Source: Planctomycetia bacterium
GTDB taxonomy: Bacteria; Planctomycetota; Planctomycetia; Gemmatales; Gemmataceae
Direction: 5' to 3'
Length of the DNA stretch: 64,000 bases
Assembly (NCBI GenBank): GCA_005799265.1
Contig: SYHD01000091.1
Span: 1-64,000, forward strand
Under the pieces are notes generated by a model that made no database searches, was not told where the DNA came from, and was given only the letters and a program-made list of their open reading frames with translations. Made by a program: the position numbers and the translations under genes. Positions 52,339 through 63,571 of this stretch are shown here, one piece after another (position 1 is the stretch's first letter; every line of letters begins with the position of its first letter).

Positions 52339-53426
52339 CCAACTCCGCACCATTTCCGTGGATCCGAGCCGGCATTCCGGCCCTCGTGCTGGCGCCCATG
52401 GAAGGCGTAATGGATAGGGCCATGCGTGCCTTGGTGTCGGAACTCGGCGGGTTCACTTTCTGTGTGGCGGAGTTTCTTCGCATCAGCCAGGCGATACCCG
52501 GCGTGCGCGTCTTTCAGAAACACGTTCCCGAATTGATGCACGGCGGCACAACTCCCACGGGACTGCCAGTCCAGGTGCAACTCTTGGGCGGCGATCCCGC
52601 CAAGCTGGCGCAGGCCGCTCTGGCCTCCATTCACGCCGGCGCCCGCGCCGTGGACCTCAATTTCGGCTGCCCCGCGCGGACGGTCAACCGCCATGACGGC
52701 GGCGCCACACTCCTGCAATATCCGGACCGCATTCGTGCGATCGTCGCCGCGGTGCGCGCGGCCGTGCCCGCGGAATCGCCCGTCAGTGCGAAGATGCGGC
52801 TGGGTTGGGACAATATCCATGCGATTCATTTGAACGCCGAGCGGGCGGCCGAAGGCGGCGCTGACTGGATCACGGTCCACGCCCGCACGAAATCCCAGGG
52901 CTATCGGCCGCCGGCGTATTGGCGGCCCCTCCGGGAAGTACGGGCTCGCCTGCGTATTCCCGTGGTGGCAAACGGAGAGATTTGGACCATCGACGATCTC
53001 CGCCGTTGCCGCGACGAGACCGGTTGTCAACACTTTATGCTGGGCCGAGGGGCATTGGCCGATCCGACCCTGGGACCCAAGGCGGCCCGCGAACTCGGCA
53101 TTCCCGGCGGTGTGCTTCAATCCTCCGCGCGGGCGCCGGCGGAGTGGCTGCCCTTGATTTCCCGTTATGCCGAACTCTGCCGCGCGTCGGGCCTACCTTC
53201 GGCCTACATCCTCTGCCGGGTCAAGCAATGGCTCCGCATGACCAACCACGACCGGACGGTGTTCGATGCTCTCAAAAGGTGCCAGGATCTGAATGAGCTT
53301 CTCAACTACCTGGGTGGGCAGGCGGCCAATTTCCCCTACAAAGGCAATGTCAGTTGTGTCGATGTCGCCGGATTTCACCGCACTGGGGTCGATCCGTCTC
53401 ACCCATACCGATTGCGATCATCCTGA
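52335..53426 (+). CDS. tRNA-dihydrouridine synthase
   Basis: 363 residues. GTG start overlapping the preceding stop (GTGA), so translationally coupled. FMN-dependent reduction of uridine in the tRNA D loop. Motifs: LAPMEGVMD (FMN site), the catalytic C112 in DLNFGCPARTV, HARTKSQGY, and FMLGRGALADP. It is most like DusC-type enzymes. Coupling to an exported peptidase gene is unusual. Palindromic repeats follow. Confidence 0.9.
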   Translation: MTNSAPFPWIRAGIPALVLAPMEGVMDRAMRALVSELGGFTFCVAEFLRISQAIPGVRVFQKHVPELMHGGTTPTGLPVQVQLLGGDPAKLAQAALASIHAGARAVDLNFGCPARTVNRHDGGATLLQYPDRIRAIVAAVRAAVPAESPVSAKMRLGWDNIHAIHLNAERAAEGGADWITVHARTKSQGYRPPAYWRPLREVRARLRIPVVANGEIWTIDDLRRCRDETGCQHFMLGRGALADPTLGPKAARELGIPGGVLQSSARAPAEWLPLISRYAELCRASGLPSAYILCRVKQWLRMTNHDRTVFDALKRCQDLNELLNYLGGQAANFPYKGNVSCVDVAGFHRTGVDPSHPYRLRSS

Positions 53427-53478
53427 CCCCTGGGCGTCGTGTCTCTTTAGAGTCGGATAGCGGCAGCGTAGCTATTCA

Positions 53479-53508
53479 CCCCTCTCCCCTGTACTCAGGG
53501 GAGAGGGG
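53479..53508. repeat. GC-rich palindrome, copy 1
   Basis: CCCCTCTCCCC and GGGGAGAGGGG with a short TGTACTCA-type loop. A second copy with one extra C/G is at 53552-53583 in inverted orientation. Together they fill the gap between the dihydrouridine synthase and DUF1549 genes and could fold into strong hairpins acting as a terminator. Confidence 0.75.
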
Positions 53509-53551
53509 CCGAGGGTGAGGGGTTGGGGCGTCGCGCAACAGTCTGTTCCGG

Positions 53552-53583
53552 CCCCTCTCCCCCTGAGTACAGGGGGAGAGGGG
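53552..53583. repeat. GC-rich palindrome, copy 2
   Basis: Inverted copy of the 53479 element; arms CCCCTCTCCCCC and GGGGGAGAGGGG. It lies 45 bp before the DUF1549/DUF1553 start. Confidence 0.75.
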
Positions 53584-53627
53584 AGGTGAACGGCTACGGC
53601 ATCAATCCACGTAAGGCGAGTCTCGCG

Positions 53628-55703
<2,076 letters not shown>

Positions 55704-55711
55704 AGGTCACC

Positions 55712-57124
55712 GTGCTCAACCTCACGCAAAGTCGCCGCGACTTTCTCCGCCGCTCCTTGTGCGGCTTCGGCAGCCTGGCCCTGCTTGCCTTGCTTCATGA
55801 GGAGCAGGCGCGTGCCCAGGCGCACGATCCACTCGCGCCCCGGCCGCCGCATCTGCCGAATGCCAAAGCGAAGTCAGTGATCTTCCTGTTCATGGCAGGC
55901 GGTCCCAGCCATCTGGAAACGTTTGATCCCAAGCCGCTGCTCAATCGGCTGCACGGGGAGCGTCGGCCGACAGAGTTCGGTGAAGCGCGTTATCAACAGA
56001 TTACCGGCGACGCCCGACTACTCGGCAGCGCCCGGCGCTTTGCCCGCCACGGCCAGAGCGGCACCGAAGTCTCCGATTTGTTTCCCCATATGGCGACCTG
56101 CGTGGACGACATCGCCGTGCTCCGCTCTTGCCACGGCGACATGGTCGTGCATTCAGCGGCGCAGTACGAGTTGTTCGGCGGGCGGACGGTGCCGGGCTTT
56201 CCCAGCATGGGCTCGTGGGTCGTGTACTGTCTTGGGTCGGAGAGCCGAGCGCTGCCGGCGTACGTTGTCCTTCCCGATCCGCAGGGCGCTCTCGAAGCGG
56301 GCCAACCGATGTACATGCACGGCTTCTTGCCGGCCGTGTACCAGCCGACCATGTTGCGCAGCGGGCCGCAGCCAGTGCGCAACCTCGATCTGCCGCCCGG
56401 CGTGACTCTGTCACAACGCCGCGAAACCATTCGGCTCATCGAGGACCTGAACGCGGCGTCGCTGCCGCCGGGGGACGAAGAGCTGTCCGCGCGTATCCGC
56501 TCGTACGAGTTGGCGTTCCGCATGCAGGCCGAAGCGCCGCGCCTGTTCGACCTCTCCGGCGAGACGCGGCCAACACTCGACATGTACGGCGTCGGCGCCG
56601 AATCGACCGATGACTATGGTCGCCGCTGCCTGCTAGCACGTCGGCTCGTCGAGAACGGCGTTCGCTTCATCACGGTGGTTTCCGGCGGCGGCCCCGCGAA
56701 CATGCAATGGGACGCCCATCACGACATCGAAGAGAACCACGTCCGCATGGCCGCCAAGGTTGACAGGCCGATCGCCGCCTTGCTGCGTGACCTGAAACAG
56801 CGCGGCCTTCTGGAGTCTACGCTCGTGGTGTGGGGCGGCGAGTTTGGCCGCTCCCCCGAGGCCCAGGCCGGCCGCGGCCGCGACCATCACAACCTCGGCT
56901 TCAGCATGTGGCTCGCGGGCGGCGGCGTCAAAGGGGGACAGACGATCGGCGCCACCGACGCCATCGGCCTGCACGCCGTCGAAGAACGGATCCACTTCCG
57001 CGACCTGCATACGACCATCCTACACCAACTCGGCCTCGACCAGGACCGCCTGAACTATCTGCACCTCGGCCGACAGGAACGGCTGACCCTCGTGCACGGC
57101 CGCGTCATTCCGGGCATCGCGTGA
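55712..57124 (+). CDS. DUF1501 domain protein with Tat signal
   Basis: 470 residues. GTG start after AGAGG, 8 bp after the DUF1549/DUF1553 stop, so cotranscribed. Twin-arginine signal SRRDFLRRSLCGFG. DUF1501 motifs: FMAGGPSHLETFDPKP, VWGGEFGRSP, GRDHHNLGFSMWLAGG. Exported through Tat; the function of the conserved pair is not established. Confidence 0.92.
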   Translation: MLNLTQSRRDFLRRSLCGFGSLALLALLHEEQARAQAHDPLAPRPPHLPNAKAKSVIFLFMAGGPSHLETFDPKPLLNRLHGERRPTEFGEARYQQITGDARLLGSARRFARHGQSGTEVSDLFPHMATCVDDIAVLRSCHGDMVVHSAAQYELFGGRTVPGFPSMGSWVVYCLGSESRALPAYVVLPDPQGALEAGQPMYMHGFLPAVYQPTMLRSGPQPVRNLDLPPGVTLSQRRETIRLIEDLNAASLPPGDEELSARIRSYELAFRMQAEAPRLFDLSGETRPTLDMYGVGAESTDDYGRRCLLARRLVENGVRFITVVSGGGPANMQWDAHHDIEENHVRMAAKVDRPIAALLRDLKQRGLLESTLVVWGGEFGRSPEAQAGRGRDHHNLGFSMWLAGGGVKGGQTIGATDAIGLHAVEERIHFRDLHTTILHQLGLDQDRLNYLHLGRQERLTLVHGRVIPGIA

Positions 57125-57136
57125 TCCAGATTATTC

Positions 57137-57258
57137 ACCACGAATCACACGAAATACACGAAAAGTGTTTCAGACATTGAGGTTGGGACAAAAACCCGGT
57201 CGTTTGCTAAACGACACACTGTATTTTTTCCTTTCGTGTTTTTCGTGTGTTTCGTGGT
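57137..57258. repeat. Inverted CACGAAA repeat pair
   Basis: Left arm 57137-57165 (ACCACGAATCACACGAAA) and right arm 57231-57258 are inverted copies with about three mismatches in 28. The motif CACGAAACACACGAAA is a dispersed repeat type. It lies between convergent genes and could act as a terminator region. Confidence 0.65.
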
Positions 57259-57275
57259 TACATGAATTATCTTGG

Positions 57276-58889
57276 CTAGCGCCGGTTTGCGACGATGCGC
57301 AACAACTCGCCTCCGCCGTCTTCAAGTTGCACTTGCACCTGCGTGGCATTGCCGTTGTTCTTGCTCGGATGCTCAACCCACTGGGCCGACTGTCGGTCCA
57401 TACGTTGAACTCGCGCCTCTCCGCCGAGGATCGTTAGTGTTGCCGTCCGGGCGCGGAAGGCATCGCGATTGGCGACGAGCAAGTAGCGTGTTACCTTGGC
57501 CTCCTTGTCGGCGTCGATCTTCTTGTGGAAAACTCCGACCAGCACTTCGTCCCCTTCGAGGGTAATCCAGGAATCCTTTGGCGCGAGCGCGCAGCCCGCG
57601 GGAAGCGGCGCCGTGTGATAGACCGCCACGCAACGTGTCTCGAGGAACACCGGCGAATACGCGTTGACGGCGGCGTTGCATCTCTTGAGTTCCTCACTGA
57701 AGGCGTTCCGCATCGGCACGCCGCGCTCATCGCGATTCTTGGTGTCGAAGACGCCGCCGCCCCCCGTGCGGAAGCCGCGTACCCCGTAGGCCAGGCTCGT
57801 GAAGTAGGTGTGGCGAGTCTTACGCATGTCTTCGGGCCGGACCTCGACAATTCGGCACACGGGCACGTCGCCGTGCTTGAGCGACGCCTGCCGGGCCTGG
57901 TCGAGTAGAGCGTAACGCAGATGCGGGCGGCGCTTGGCATCCCAGTCGTAATGGTAATACTCGAGCGCCCGACCGCGAACCGTGGGACAGAACAGATCGA
58001 AGCTGCCCCAGTCCGCATTCATCGTAAAGATGGCTGGATGCCGGGGATCGCCGGCAAAGGCTGTGTTCTCGAAGGTCGCCCAACCGCCCCACTGCTGCGG
58101 CTTGACGCGATCCGAAAGGTAGTAACACAGGACGGTCTTGTCTTCCTTGTACTTCTTGGGAATGATGCCGGCCTCGTGCGGCCAGATGAAGACGAACGCC
58201 CGCAACCCGTGCTTTCTGCACTCGTCGATTTGCCATTCGCCGGCCCCGGTCGCACGGAAGCCTGCTTCCTTGATGGCGATCGGGTACTTATCGTCCTTGC
58301 CCCAGTTGTGCCCATGGAAGATCGAGATGGCGCCGGGCCAGTCGACCTGCTTCATCTTCTCGATCGTTTCGAAGCCGAGCGCTTCCTTGCACAGCCCTTC
58401 GATCGGGGTGTCGTCGTCGCGAATGGCAATGTTGACGACCCAGTTACCGCTGGCGCCGTTGGGGCCGAACAACATTTCGACGTGATATTTGCCGGGCGGC
58501 AACCCGGTCATCTTAATGTGGCGCGGCACGCGAAAGGCGAGATTGGAGGAGGCAAACGCGATCTCCTTGACCATGCCGTCCGAGCCGATGGACCGAAGTT
58601 TCTTGAACTCCGCCGCGTCAGCGACCAGGCAGAAATCGAAGGCCTTGCCGGCCGCGACCTCGAACACGAACGCGTCGCAGTCGTCCTTGACATCGATCCC
58701 GGTCCCCTTCATTACATGGATGCCTGGCTGCGTCAAGCGGATGGCCGCTTTTGCATCGGGCTTGGCCGGGCCGAAATCGCCGTCCCTGGCTTCATCATAA
58801 ACGAGCTTTTCTTTCAGTTGCCCCAGCAATGGCGCAGCGTTCAAGGCAAACGCGAGAGCTGTGATGGCCGCAGCAGCGAGTGTTTTCAT
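57276..58889 (-). CDS. Large secreted protein of unknown function
   Basis: 537 residues with a signal peptide (1-22). A beta-rich N-terminus (PPGKYHVEMLFGPNG) is followed by a barrel-like region (about 165-400) with alternating strand-helix pattern and acidic positions (FHGHNWGKDD, TGAGEWQIDE). The C-terminal about 100 residues resemble a beta-sandwich. It may be a distant glycosidase. No catalytic pair can be named with confidence. Confidence 0.6.
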   Translation of the reverse strand: MKTLAAAAITALAFALNAAPLLGQLKEKLVYDEARDGDFGPAKPDAKAAIRLTQPGIHVMKGTGIDVKDDCDAFVFEVAAGKAFDFCLVADAAEFKKLRSIGSDGMVKEIAFASSNLAFRVPRHIKMTGLPPGKYHVEMLFGPNGASGNWVVNIAIRDDDTPIEGLCKEALGFETIEKMKQVDWPGAISIFHGHNWGKDDKYPIAIKEAGFRATGAGEWQIDECRKHGLRAFVFIWPHEAGIIPKKYKEDKTVLCYYLSDRVKPQQWGGWATFENTAFAGDPRHPAIFTMNADWGSFDLFCPTVRGRALEYYHYDWDAKRRPHLRYALLDQARQASLKHGDVPVCRIVEVRPEDMRKTRHTYFTSLAYGVRGFRTGGGGVFDTKNRDERGVPMRNAFSEELKRCNAAVNAYSPVFLETRCVAVYHTAPLPAGCALAPKDSWITLEGDEVLVGVFHKKIDADKEAKVTRYLLVANRDAFRARTATLTILGGEARVQRMDRQSAQWVEHPSKNNGNATQVQVQLEDGGGELLRIVANRR

Positions 58890-59021
58890 GGCTTGCTCCA
58901 GGATGGCGTGGCACCTGTGTTTTTATTGCCCGCTATTGTTGAGTCCTTGGCATCATTCACAATGTCTTTCAGAACCTCGCTGCCGCTGCGGATTTGGCAC
59001 GTCCCCCGTCCGACTGATTGG

Positions 59022-60065
59022 CTAGCGCGCCTTTCCGCCGAGCAGGTAGCCCAATACGTCGTGCGTCGATTCGTCGAGCGTTTCCAGATGGCGGATCTCG
59101 ATCATGCGGTCGAGCACAAGGTCGCCGAGGCGCTGAAAGAAACGGCGTGGGTTCTTGGCTCGCACCAGAAGATAGTGGTCGTCGCGCTCGACGCCGACGA
59201 CCTCGTCGAGATCGAGCAACAGCCCAGCCAGCTGGCGATTCTGGTCGCTGGCAATGCGAATCGACAGCGGATGATCGTCGAGCAAATCGCGTATTTGCGT
59301 CAGAGTGCCGACGGCGGCGATGCGCCCGGCGGCCATGATCGCGACGTGATCAGTCAGCTTTTCCAGTTCCTCGAGTTCATGACTAGAGATCAACAGGCAT
59401 TTGCCGCGCCGCGCCAGTTCGCGAAAGAGCGCGATCGATTCGCGCCGGCCGATCGGGTCGATGCCGCTCAACGGTTCATCGAGGAGCAACAAGGGCGGAT
59501 CATGAAGCAGAGCCTGGGCGAGCTTGATGCGCTGGCGCATGCCCTTGGAGTAGCCGGCGAGCACGCGGTCGGCGCGGTCGCGCATGCCGACGAGTTCGAG
59601 CGTTTCCTCCGTGCGGCGCCGAGCTTCGACGCGTGCATAGCCGACGAGCTGGGCCATCGTCCGCACGAAGGCCCGGCCGGACATTTCTTCGTAAAAGGTG
59701 TCGAGTTCGGGGCAGTAGCCAAGGTGGCGCTTGGCGTCCGCGGTCCAGGCGTCGTGCCCGGCGATCGTGACGGCGCCTAGGTCGGGGCGAAACTGCCCGG
59801 CGGCCAGGCGCAGGAGCGTGCTCTTGCCGGATCCATTGTGGCCGACGAGTCCGGTGATACCGGGACGCAATTCCAGCGTCACCTGATTGATGCCGATAAC
59901 GGGGCCGTACCATTTCGAGACGTGCTGGAACAACAATACGGGCGTGCTCTCGGCCGCTTCTGGCTTAGCGCTCGCCTGGCGTTCTTCGAGCGCTATGCGG
60001 TCCGCGGTGATTGCTAGCGTACGATCTCGACGCCCCGCGTCCGGTGATTCAAGTAGATCAGGCAT
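59022..60065 (-). CDS. ABC transporter ATP-binding protein (second of the operon)
   Basis: 347 residues. Walker A GHNGSGKST, signature YSKGMRQRIKLAQ, Walker B LLLLDEPLSGIDP, H-loop ISSHELEEL. The ATG at 60065 overlaps the permease gene by 52 bp; a GTG or TTG further in is possible, since the first about 45 residues are poorly conserved and partly repeat-derived. It energises an ABC-2-type exporter with the permease 60014-60979 and the other ATPase. Longer starts toward 60185 lie inside the permease and are rejected. Confidence 0.88.
   Translation of the reverse strand: MPDLLESPDAGRRDRTLAITADRIALEERQASAKPEAAESTPVLLFQHVSKWYGPVIGINQVTLELRPGITGLVGHNGSGKSTLLRLAAGQFRPDLGAVTIAGHDAWTADAKRHLGYCPELDTFYEEMSGRAFVRTMAQLVGYARVEARRRTEETLELVGMRDRADRVLAGYSKGMRQRIKLAQALLHDPPLLLLDEPLSGIDPIGRRESIALFRELARRGKCLLISSHELEELEKLTDHVAIMAAGRIAAVGTLTQIRDLLDDHPLSIRIASDQNRQLAGLLLDLDEVVGVERDDHYLLVRAKNPRRFFQRLGDLVLDRMIEIRHLETLDESTHDVLGYLLGGKAR
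59954..60000. repeat. Degenerate copy of palindrome family B
   Basis: CCGCTTCTGGCTTAGCGCTCG and a shortened inverted arm ending GCGG. It resembles the family B elements at 60989 and 63572 and is read as part of the ATPase N-terminus. Confidence 0.45.
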
Positions 60066-60979
60066 ACGGTGCAAACTCCGATCAGCATCAATCCCGCTTC
60101 CCAGAACTCCGGGTGCGGCTTCGGGCTGATTTCCTCCGCTGCATAACCGAGACAGCCCTGCCCAAGCAGCGTGAGGCTGTTCCATAAATCGAGCAACCGC
60201 CAGCGCACGTCATATTTTAGGCCGTCGACCAGGATGTTCGCCAGCAACCGCAGATAAAAAAACGCCGAGATCCACACCATGATGAGCGGCATGGTGCGGC
60301 GCATCCAGCTCGCGGCGGCGACGAGCAGGATGCTAAGAACCACCGATAGAAGCGTTCCGTAACCCACGACGGCCAAAAGCAGCGCTATTCCAGCCGGACC
60401 TTTGCCGTCGTTCGCCGTGAAATGATCCACGTTTAGCAGGTAGTCCCAGTCGTCGAATGCGTGTTGGCCGTACAGCACCAGGGCCGGCAGCGTCGTCATC
60501 ATCTGGACAACGATGAACACCGCGAGACACTTGCCAAGGATGTAGTGCCAGCGATTGATCGGTTTGGCCAGATAGAAACCGAGGCTCTTGTGCGTGAAGT
60601 CGTTGCCGACGAGAATCGCGCCCACCAAGGACAGCGTGACGATGACGATCCCGCCTTGATACGCGAAGAAATACTGGAAGGTATCACGGCTGCCCTCGAG
60701 AATCACCAGGGCCCGCCGGATATTGGTCGTGAGCACGCGGCCCAGATCGCCGAAGCGTGCGAGCTGCGGCTGCGTGCCGGAGACCAACGACTCGGCCCAG
60801 GCGAGTAGAAACGTGCCGAAGAAGAACATGAAGAAGAGCAGCAGCCCGAAGGCGTACAGCGTCCAGAAGAGCTTACGGCGCAGCAACGTGCCGAGCGCGA
60901 CGCGCGCGATGGGCCAAACCGACCACCAGGGGCTATGGAATTCGCCTTGCCAGGAACGGTAGTGGAGAAGCGTCGGCAT
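60014..60979 (-). CDS. ABC-2-type transporter permease
   Basis: 321 residues with about six hydrophobic segments (first near residues 36-60, FWTLYAFGLLLFFMFFFGTF). ABC-2 permeases export drugs, lipids or polysaccharide. The ATG at 60979 avoids the palindromic repeat at 60989-61042; a start at 61012 would code through it. It is flanked by two ATP-binding genes, suggesting one operon for a two-ATPase exporter. Confidence 0.85.
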   Translation of the reverse strand: MPTLLHYRSWQGEFHSPWWSVWPIARVALGTLLRRKLFWTLYAFGLLLFFMFFFGTFLLAWAESLVSGTQPQLARFGDLGRVLTTNIRRALVILEGSRDTFQYFFAYQGGIVIVTLSLVGAILVGNDFTHKSLGFYLAKPINRWHYILGKCLAVFIVVQMMTTLPALVLYGQHAFDDWDYLLNVDHFTANDGKGPAGIALLLAVVGYGTLLSVVLSILLVAAASWMRRTMPLIMVWISAFFYLRLLANILVDGLKYDVRWRLLDLWNSLTLLGQGCLGYAAEEISPKPHPEFWEAGLMLIGVCTVCLIYLNHRTRGVEIVR

Positions 60980-60988
60980 GTTTGTTCG

Positions 60989-61042
60989 CCGCTTGCGGCT
61001 TGGCGTTCGCATGGCGCCCCGCGAGCGCTAAGCCGCAAGCGG
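60989..61042. repeat. Palindrome family B copy 1
   Basis: 22-base arms (CCGCTTGCGGCTTGGCGTTC...) match at 20 positions, the two mismatches being G-T type. 10-base loop. It lies between the first ATPase gene and the permease gene. Confidence 0.8.
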
Positions 61043-61055
61043 ATACGGGTGGCGC

Positions 61056-61988
61056 TCATGATGGGGCTTGGGACTGATTTTCCGAGATTACGCGATGAAA
61101 CAATTCTTCCAGATCTTCGTTATCCGCCTGCAAACCGCGGACGACGACCTCATGCACCTGGGCGAGCTTGAAGAACGCCTGGCTCGTCCAGCCCGTGGGG
61201 ACCTGCACGCGGTACTCCCCACGTCCATTGTCGTGGAGAACTTGCACACCTTCAAGGCGCAAGTCGTCGAGAAGGGCATTCGGTTCGCCCTGGATTTGCA
61301 ACTTGTAACGATCGTGCCGACTTTGACAGAGCTGCTGAACGGGACCTTGGCACAAGATGCGCCCGTGGTGCAAGATAATCACGGCGTCGCAAACCTTGTC
61401 GATGTCGCCCAAGAGATGCGTCGACAGCAGAATCGCCTTCTTGTGCTCTTTACCTAGCGTCACGAGCAAATCGAGCATACCCTCGCGGCCGGCGGGGTCC
61501 ATGCCGCTGGTCGGTTCGTCGAGCAAGAGCACGGGCGGATCGTGGACGAGAGCCTGGGCGAGTTTGAGCCGTTGCTTCATGCCGGTGGAGTACTCTTCGA
61601 GCTTGCGATAGCGGGCGTCGCCGAGGTCAAGATAGGTGAGAACTTCGTGGGCGCGGCGCAGCGCCTGCTTGCGGGCCATGCCGTACAATTCGCCGGCAAG
61701 GGCAACGTACTCGGCCCCTTGCAAACCGGGCACGAGCGCGTCGGCCTCGGACATGTAGCCGATGGCGCGGCGCAACTCCACGCCGGCGGTTGCGAGGTCA
61801 TGATCGAGCACGCGGCCAGTCCCCGACGACGGCGGCAGCAAGCCGAGCAGGATCTTCATCAACGTCGATTTGCCGGCGCTGTTGGGGCCGAGCAGTCCGA
61901 TGCGACCGACTTCGAGCTTGAGGTTGATATCGATCAGCGCTTGGGTCTGGCCGAATGTTCGGGAGATGTTGGTGAGTTCGATGAACAT
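61056..61988 (-). CDS. ABC transporter ATP-binding protein (first of the operon)
   Basis: 310 residues. Walker A LGPNSAGKST, signature YSTGMKQRLKLAQ, Walker B LLLDEPTSGMDP, H-loop LSTHLLGDI. The C-terminal 100 residues resemble the accessory domain of ABC-2 ATPases. It lies 23 bp after argJ and before the palindrome-permease unit. The substrate is unknown. Confidence 0.9.
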   Translation of the reverse strand: MFIELTNISRTFGQTQALIDINLKLEVGRIGLLGPNSAGKSTLMKILLGLLPPSSGTGRVLDHDLATAGVELRRAIGYMSEADALVPGLQGAEYVALAGELYGMARKQALRRAHEVLTYLDLGDARYRKLEEYSTGMKQRLKLAQALVHDPPVLLLDEPTSGMDPAGREGMLDLLVTLGKEHKKAILLSTHLLGDIDKVCDAVIILHHGRILCQGPVQQLCQSRHDRYKLQIQGEPNALLDDLRLEGVQVLHDNGRGEYRVQVPTGWTSQAFFKLAQVHEVVVRGLQADNEDLEELFHRVISENQSQAPS

Positions 61989-62011
61989 GCATCAGCACCG
62001 GGTACTGAGAC

Positions 62012-63202
62012 CTACGTCGTGTAGTCCGCGTTCAACCGCACATAATCGTATGTGAGATCGCACGTATAGAACGTGCAACGCCCCGCGCCAAGCGTGAACG
62101 TCAATCGCATCGTCAACTCGCGATTCGCCTTCATATATCCCGACACCGCGGCGGCGTCGAACGGCAACGGCGTACCCTTTTCATACAGCAGAAAATCGCC
62201 CAGCGCGAGCGAAAGTTGCCTTTCCTCGAACGGAACGCCCGCGTAACCCGCTGCCGAGACGATGCGGCCCCAGTTCGGATCGGCGCCGAAAATCGCGGTC
62301 TTGACCAGGGCGCTCTCCGCGACTGTCTTGGCGATGACACGCGCCTCGGCATCAGTGCGCGCTCCGACCACGTCGATCGTCACGAGATGGCTCGCTCCCT
62401 CGGCGTCGGACGCCATGTCGCGCGCCAGCTCGGCGCAAACCTCGATCGCGGCCTGGCGAAATTGCTCCAGCGCGGCGCCTTTCAACTTTGCGCCCTGGCC
62501 ATTGGCGAGGAAGATCAGCGAATCGTTCGTGCTCGTGTGGCCTTCGACCGAGATGCAGTTAAAGGAGCGATCGGCCGCGACGGGAGCGATCGCTGCCAGA
62601 TCGGTGACGTCGATCGACGCATCCGTCAATACGAACGCGAGCATGGTCGCCATGTTGGGGCCGATCATGGCAGCGCCCTTGGCGAAACCGGCGATGCAAA
62701 ATCCGTTTAGCGCGCGTGTGCGAATCTTCGTGCGTGTGTCGGTCGTCAGGATGGCGCGCGCCGCGCGCTCGAGTGCATCGCTTCCCGCCGCCAACGCAAG
62801 CGCGATTTTCGGGATTCCGGCTTCCATCACGCTCATCGGCAAGAGCCGGCCGATGACGCCGGTCGAACAAACCAGCACTTTTTTCGCATCCACGCCGATG
62901 GCGCCGGCCGCGAGCGCCGTCATGCGCCGCGCGTCGTCGAGGCCTTGCTGGCCGGTGCAAGCGTTGGCGTTGCCGGAGCAGACGACGATGCCACGTACGT
63001 CGTTCGCCGGCAACCGTTCCCGGCACACATGAACTGGCGCGGCGCACACACGATTTTGCGTGAACACGCCGGCGGCGACGGCGGGGAGATCGCTGACGAT
63101 GAGCGCGAGATCAAGCCGGCCCGGTTCCGATGCGCGTAAGCCAGAGTGGATGCCCGCGAAGCGAAAGCCATTGGGCAAATGCCAGGTGTTCATGCGAATC
63201 AT
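62012..63202 (-). CDS. argJ: Bifunctional glutamate N-acetyltransferase / amino-acid acetyltransferase ArgJ
   Basis: 396 residues. ArgJ transfers acetyl from N-acetylornithine to glutamate in cyclic arginine synthesis and cleaves itself before a conserved Thr: T186 in MIGPNMATMLAF. Also seen: VCSTGVIGRLLP, EGHTSTNDS, GADPNWGRI. The start has no clear ribosome binding site; an ATG at codon 4 is possible. It leads the minus-strand run with the ABC genes, but no other arg gene is near. Confidence 0.93.
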   Translation of the reverse strand: MIRMNTWHLPNGFRFAGIHSGLRASEPGRLDLALIVSDLPAVAAGVFTQNRVCAAPVHVCRERLPANDVRGIVVCSGNANACTGQQGLDDARRMTALAAGAIGVDAKKVLVCSTGVIGRLLPMSVMEAGIPKIALALAAGSDALERAARAILTTDTRTKIRTRALNGFCIAGFAKGAAMIGPNMATMLAFVLTDASIDVTDLAAIAPVAADRSFNCISVEGHTSTNDSLIFLANGQGAKLKGAALEQFRQAAIEVCAELARDMASDAEGASHLVTIDVVGARTDAEARVIAKTVAESALVKTAIFGADPNWGRIVSAAGYAGVPFEERQLSLALGDFLLYEKGTPLPFDAAAVSGYMKANRELTMRLTFTLGAGRCTFYTCDLTYDYVRLNADYTT

Positions 63203-63319
63203 TCTATCAAGCCGCTCACAGTTGAGCGTTCAGCCAGCGTCGTGCAAACGCTAAACGAAGACTTCAGATCGGCGCCTCGTGGTAATCCAGCGCCCATTCC
63301 GTCATGAAGCGCACGCGCC

Positions 63320-63555
63320 GAGGCCATCTACAAGATCATCCGAGCTCGGCACGCGAAGTGCGAGAAGGAGCGCCTCATCGGCTACCTGGCGCGCAACTTG
63401 CGGGACACCTGACGGAGAGCTGGTTCATCACGACGTTCCGCAAGACCTTCGCGCGCGACGAGATGAACGACGACTTGCTGATCGTGCCGGGGCGCTACAA
63501 CGGCGTCGAGGACAACAGCGAATACGAGGAAATGCTGCCTACTTCGCCGCCGTGA
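63320..63555 (+). pseudogene. Frameshifted fragment of an unrecognised gene
   Basis: One frame carries YKIIRARHAKCEKERLIGYL then a stop; the next frame continues with ITTFRKTFARDEMNDDLLIV and EDNSEYEEMLP. Both look like real protein and abut, which suggests a frameshift in a once continuous gene. I do not recognise the family. No start or ribosome binding site is evident. Confidence 0.4.
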
Positions 63556-63571
63556 GCTTGTTTTATTTGCT

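Noticed and set aside
57921-59780. Long plus-strand open frame of 619 codons
   Set aside because: Antisense to the secreted-protein gene and the ABC ATPase gene, both with clear motifs. No ribosome binding site or domain.
60066-60185. Longer N-terminus of the second ABC ATPase
   Set aside because: Those codons lie inside the permease gene and show no ATPase-like sequence.
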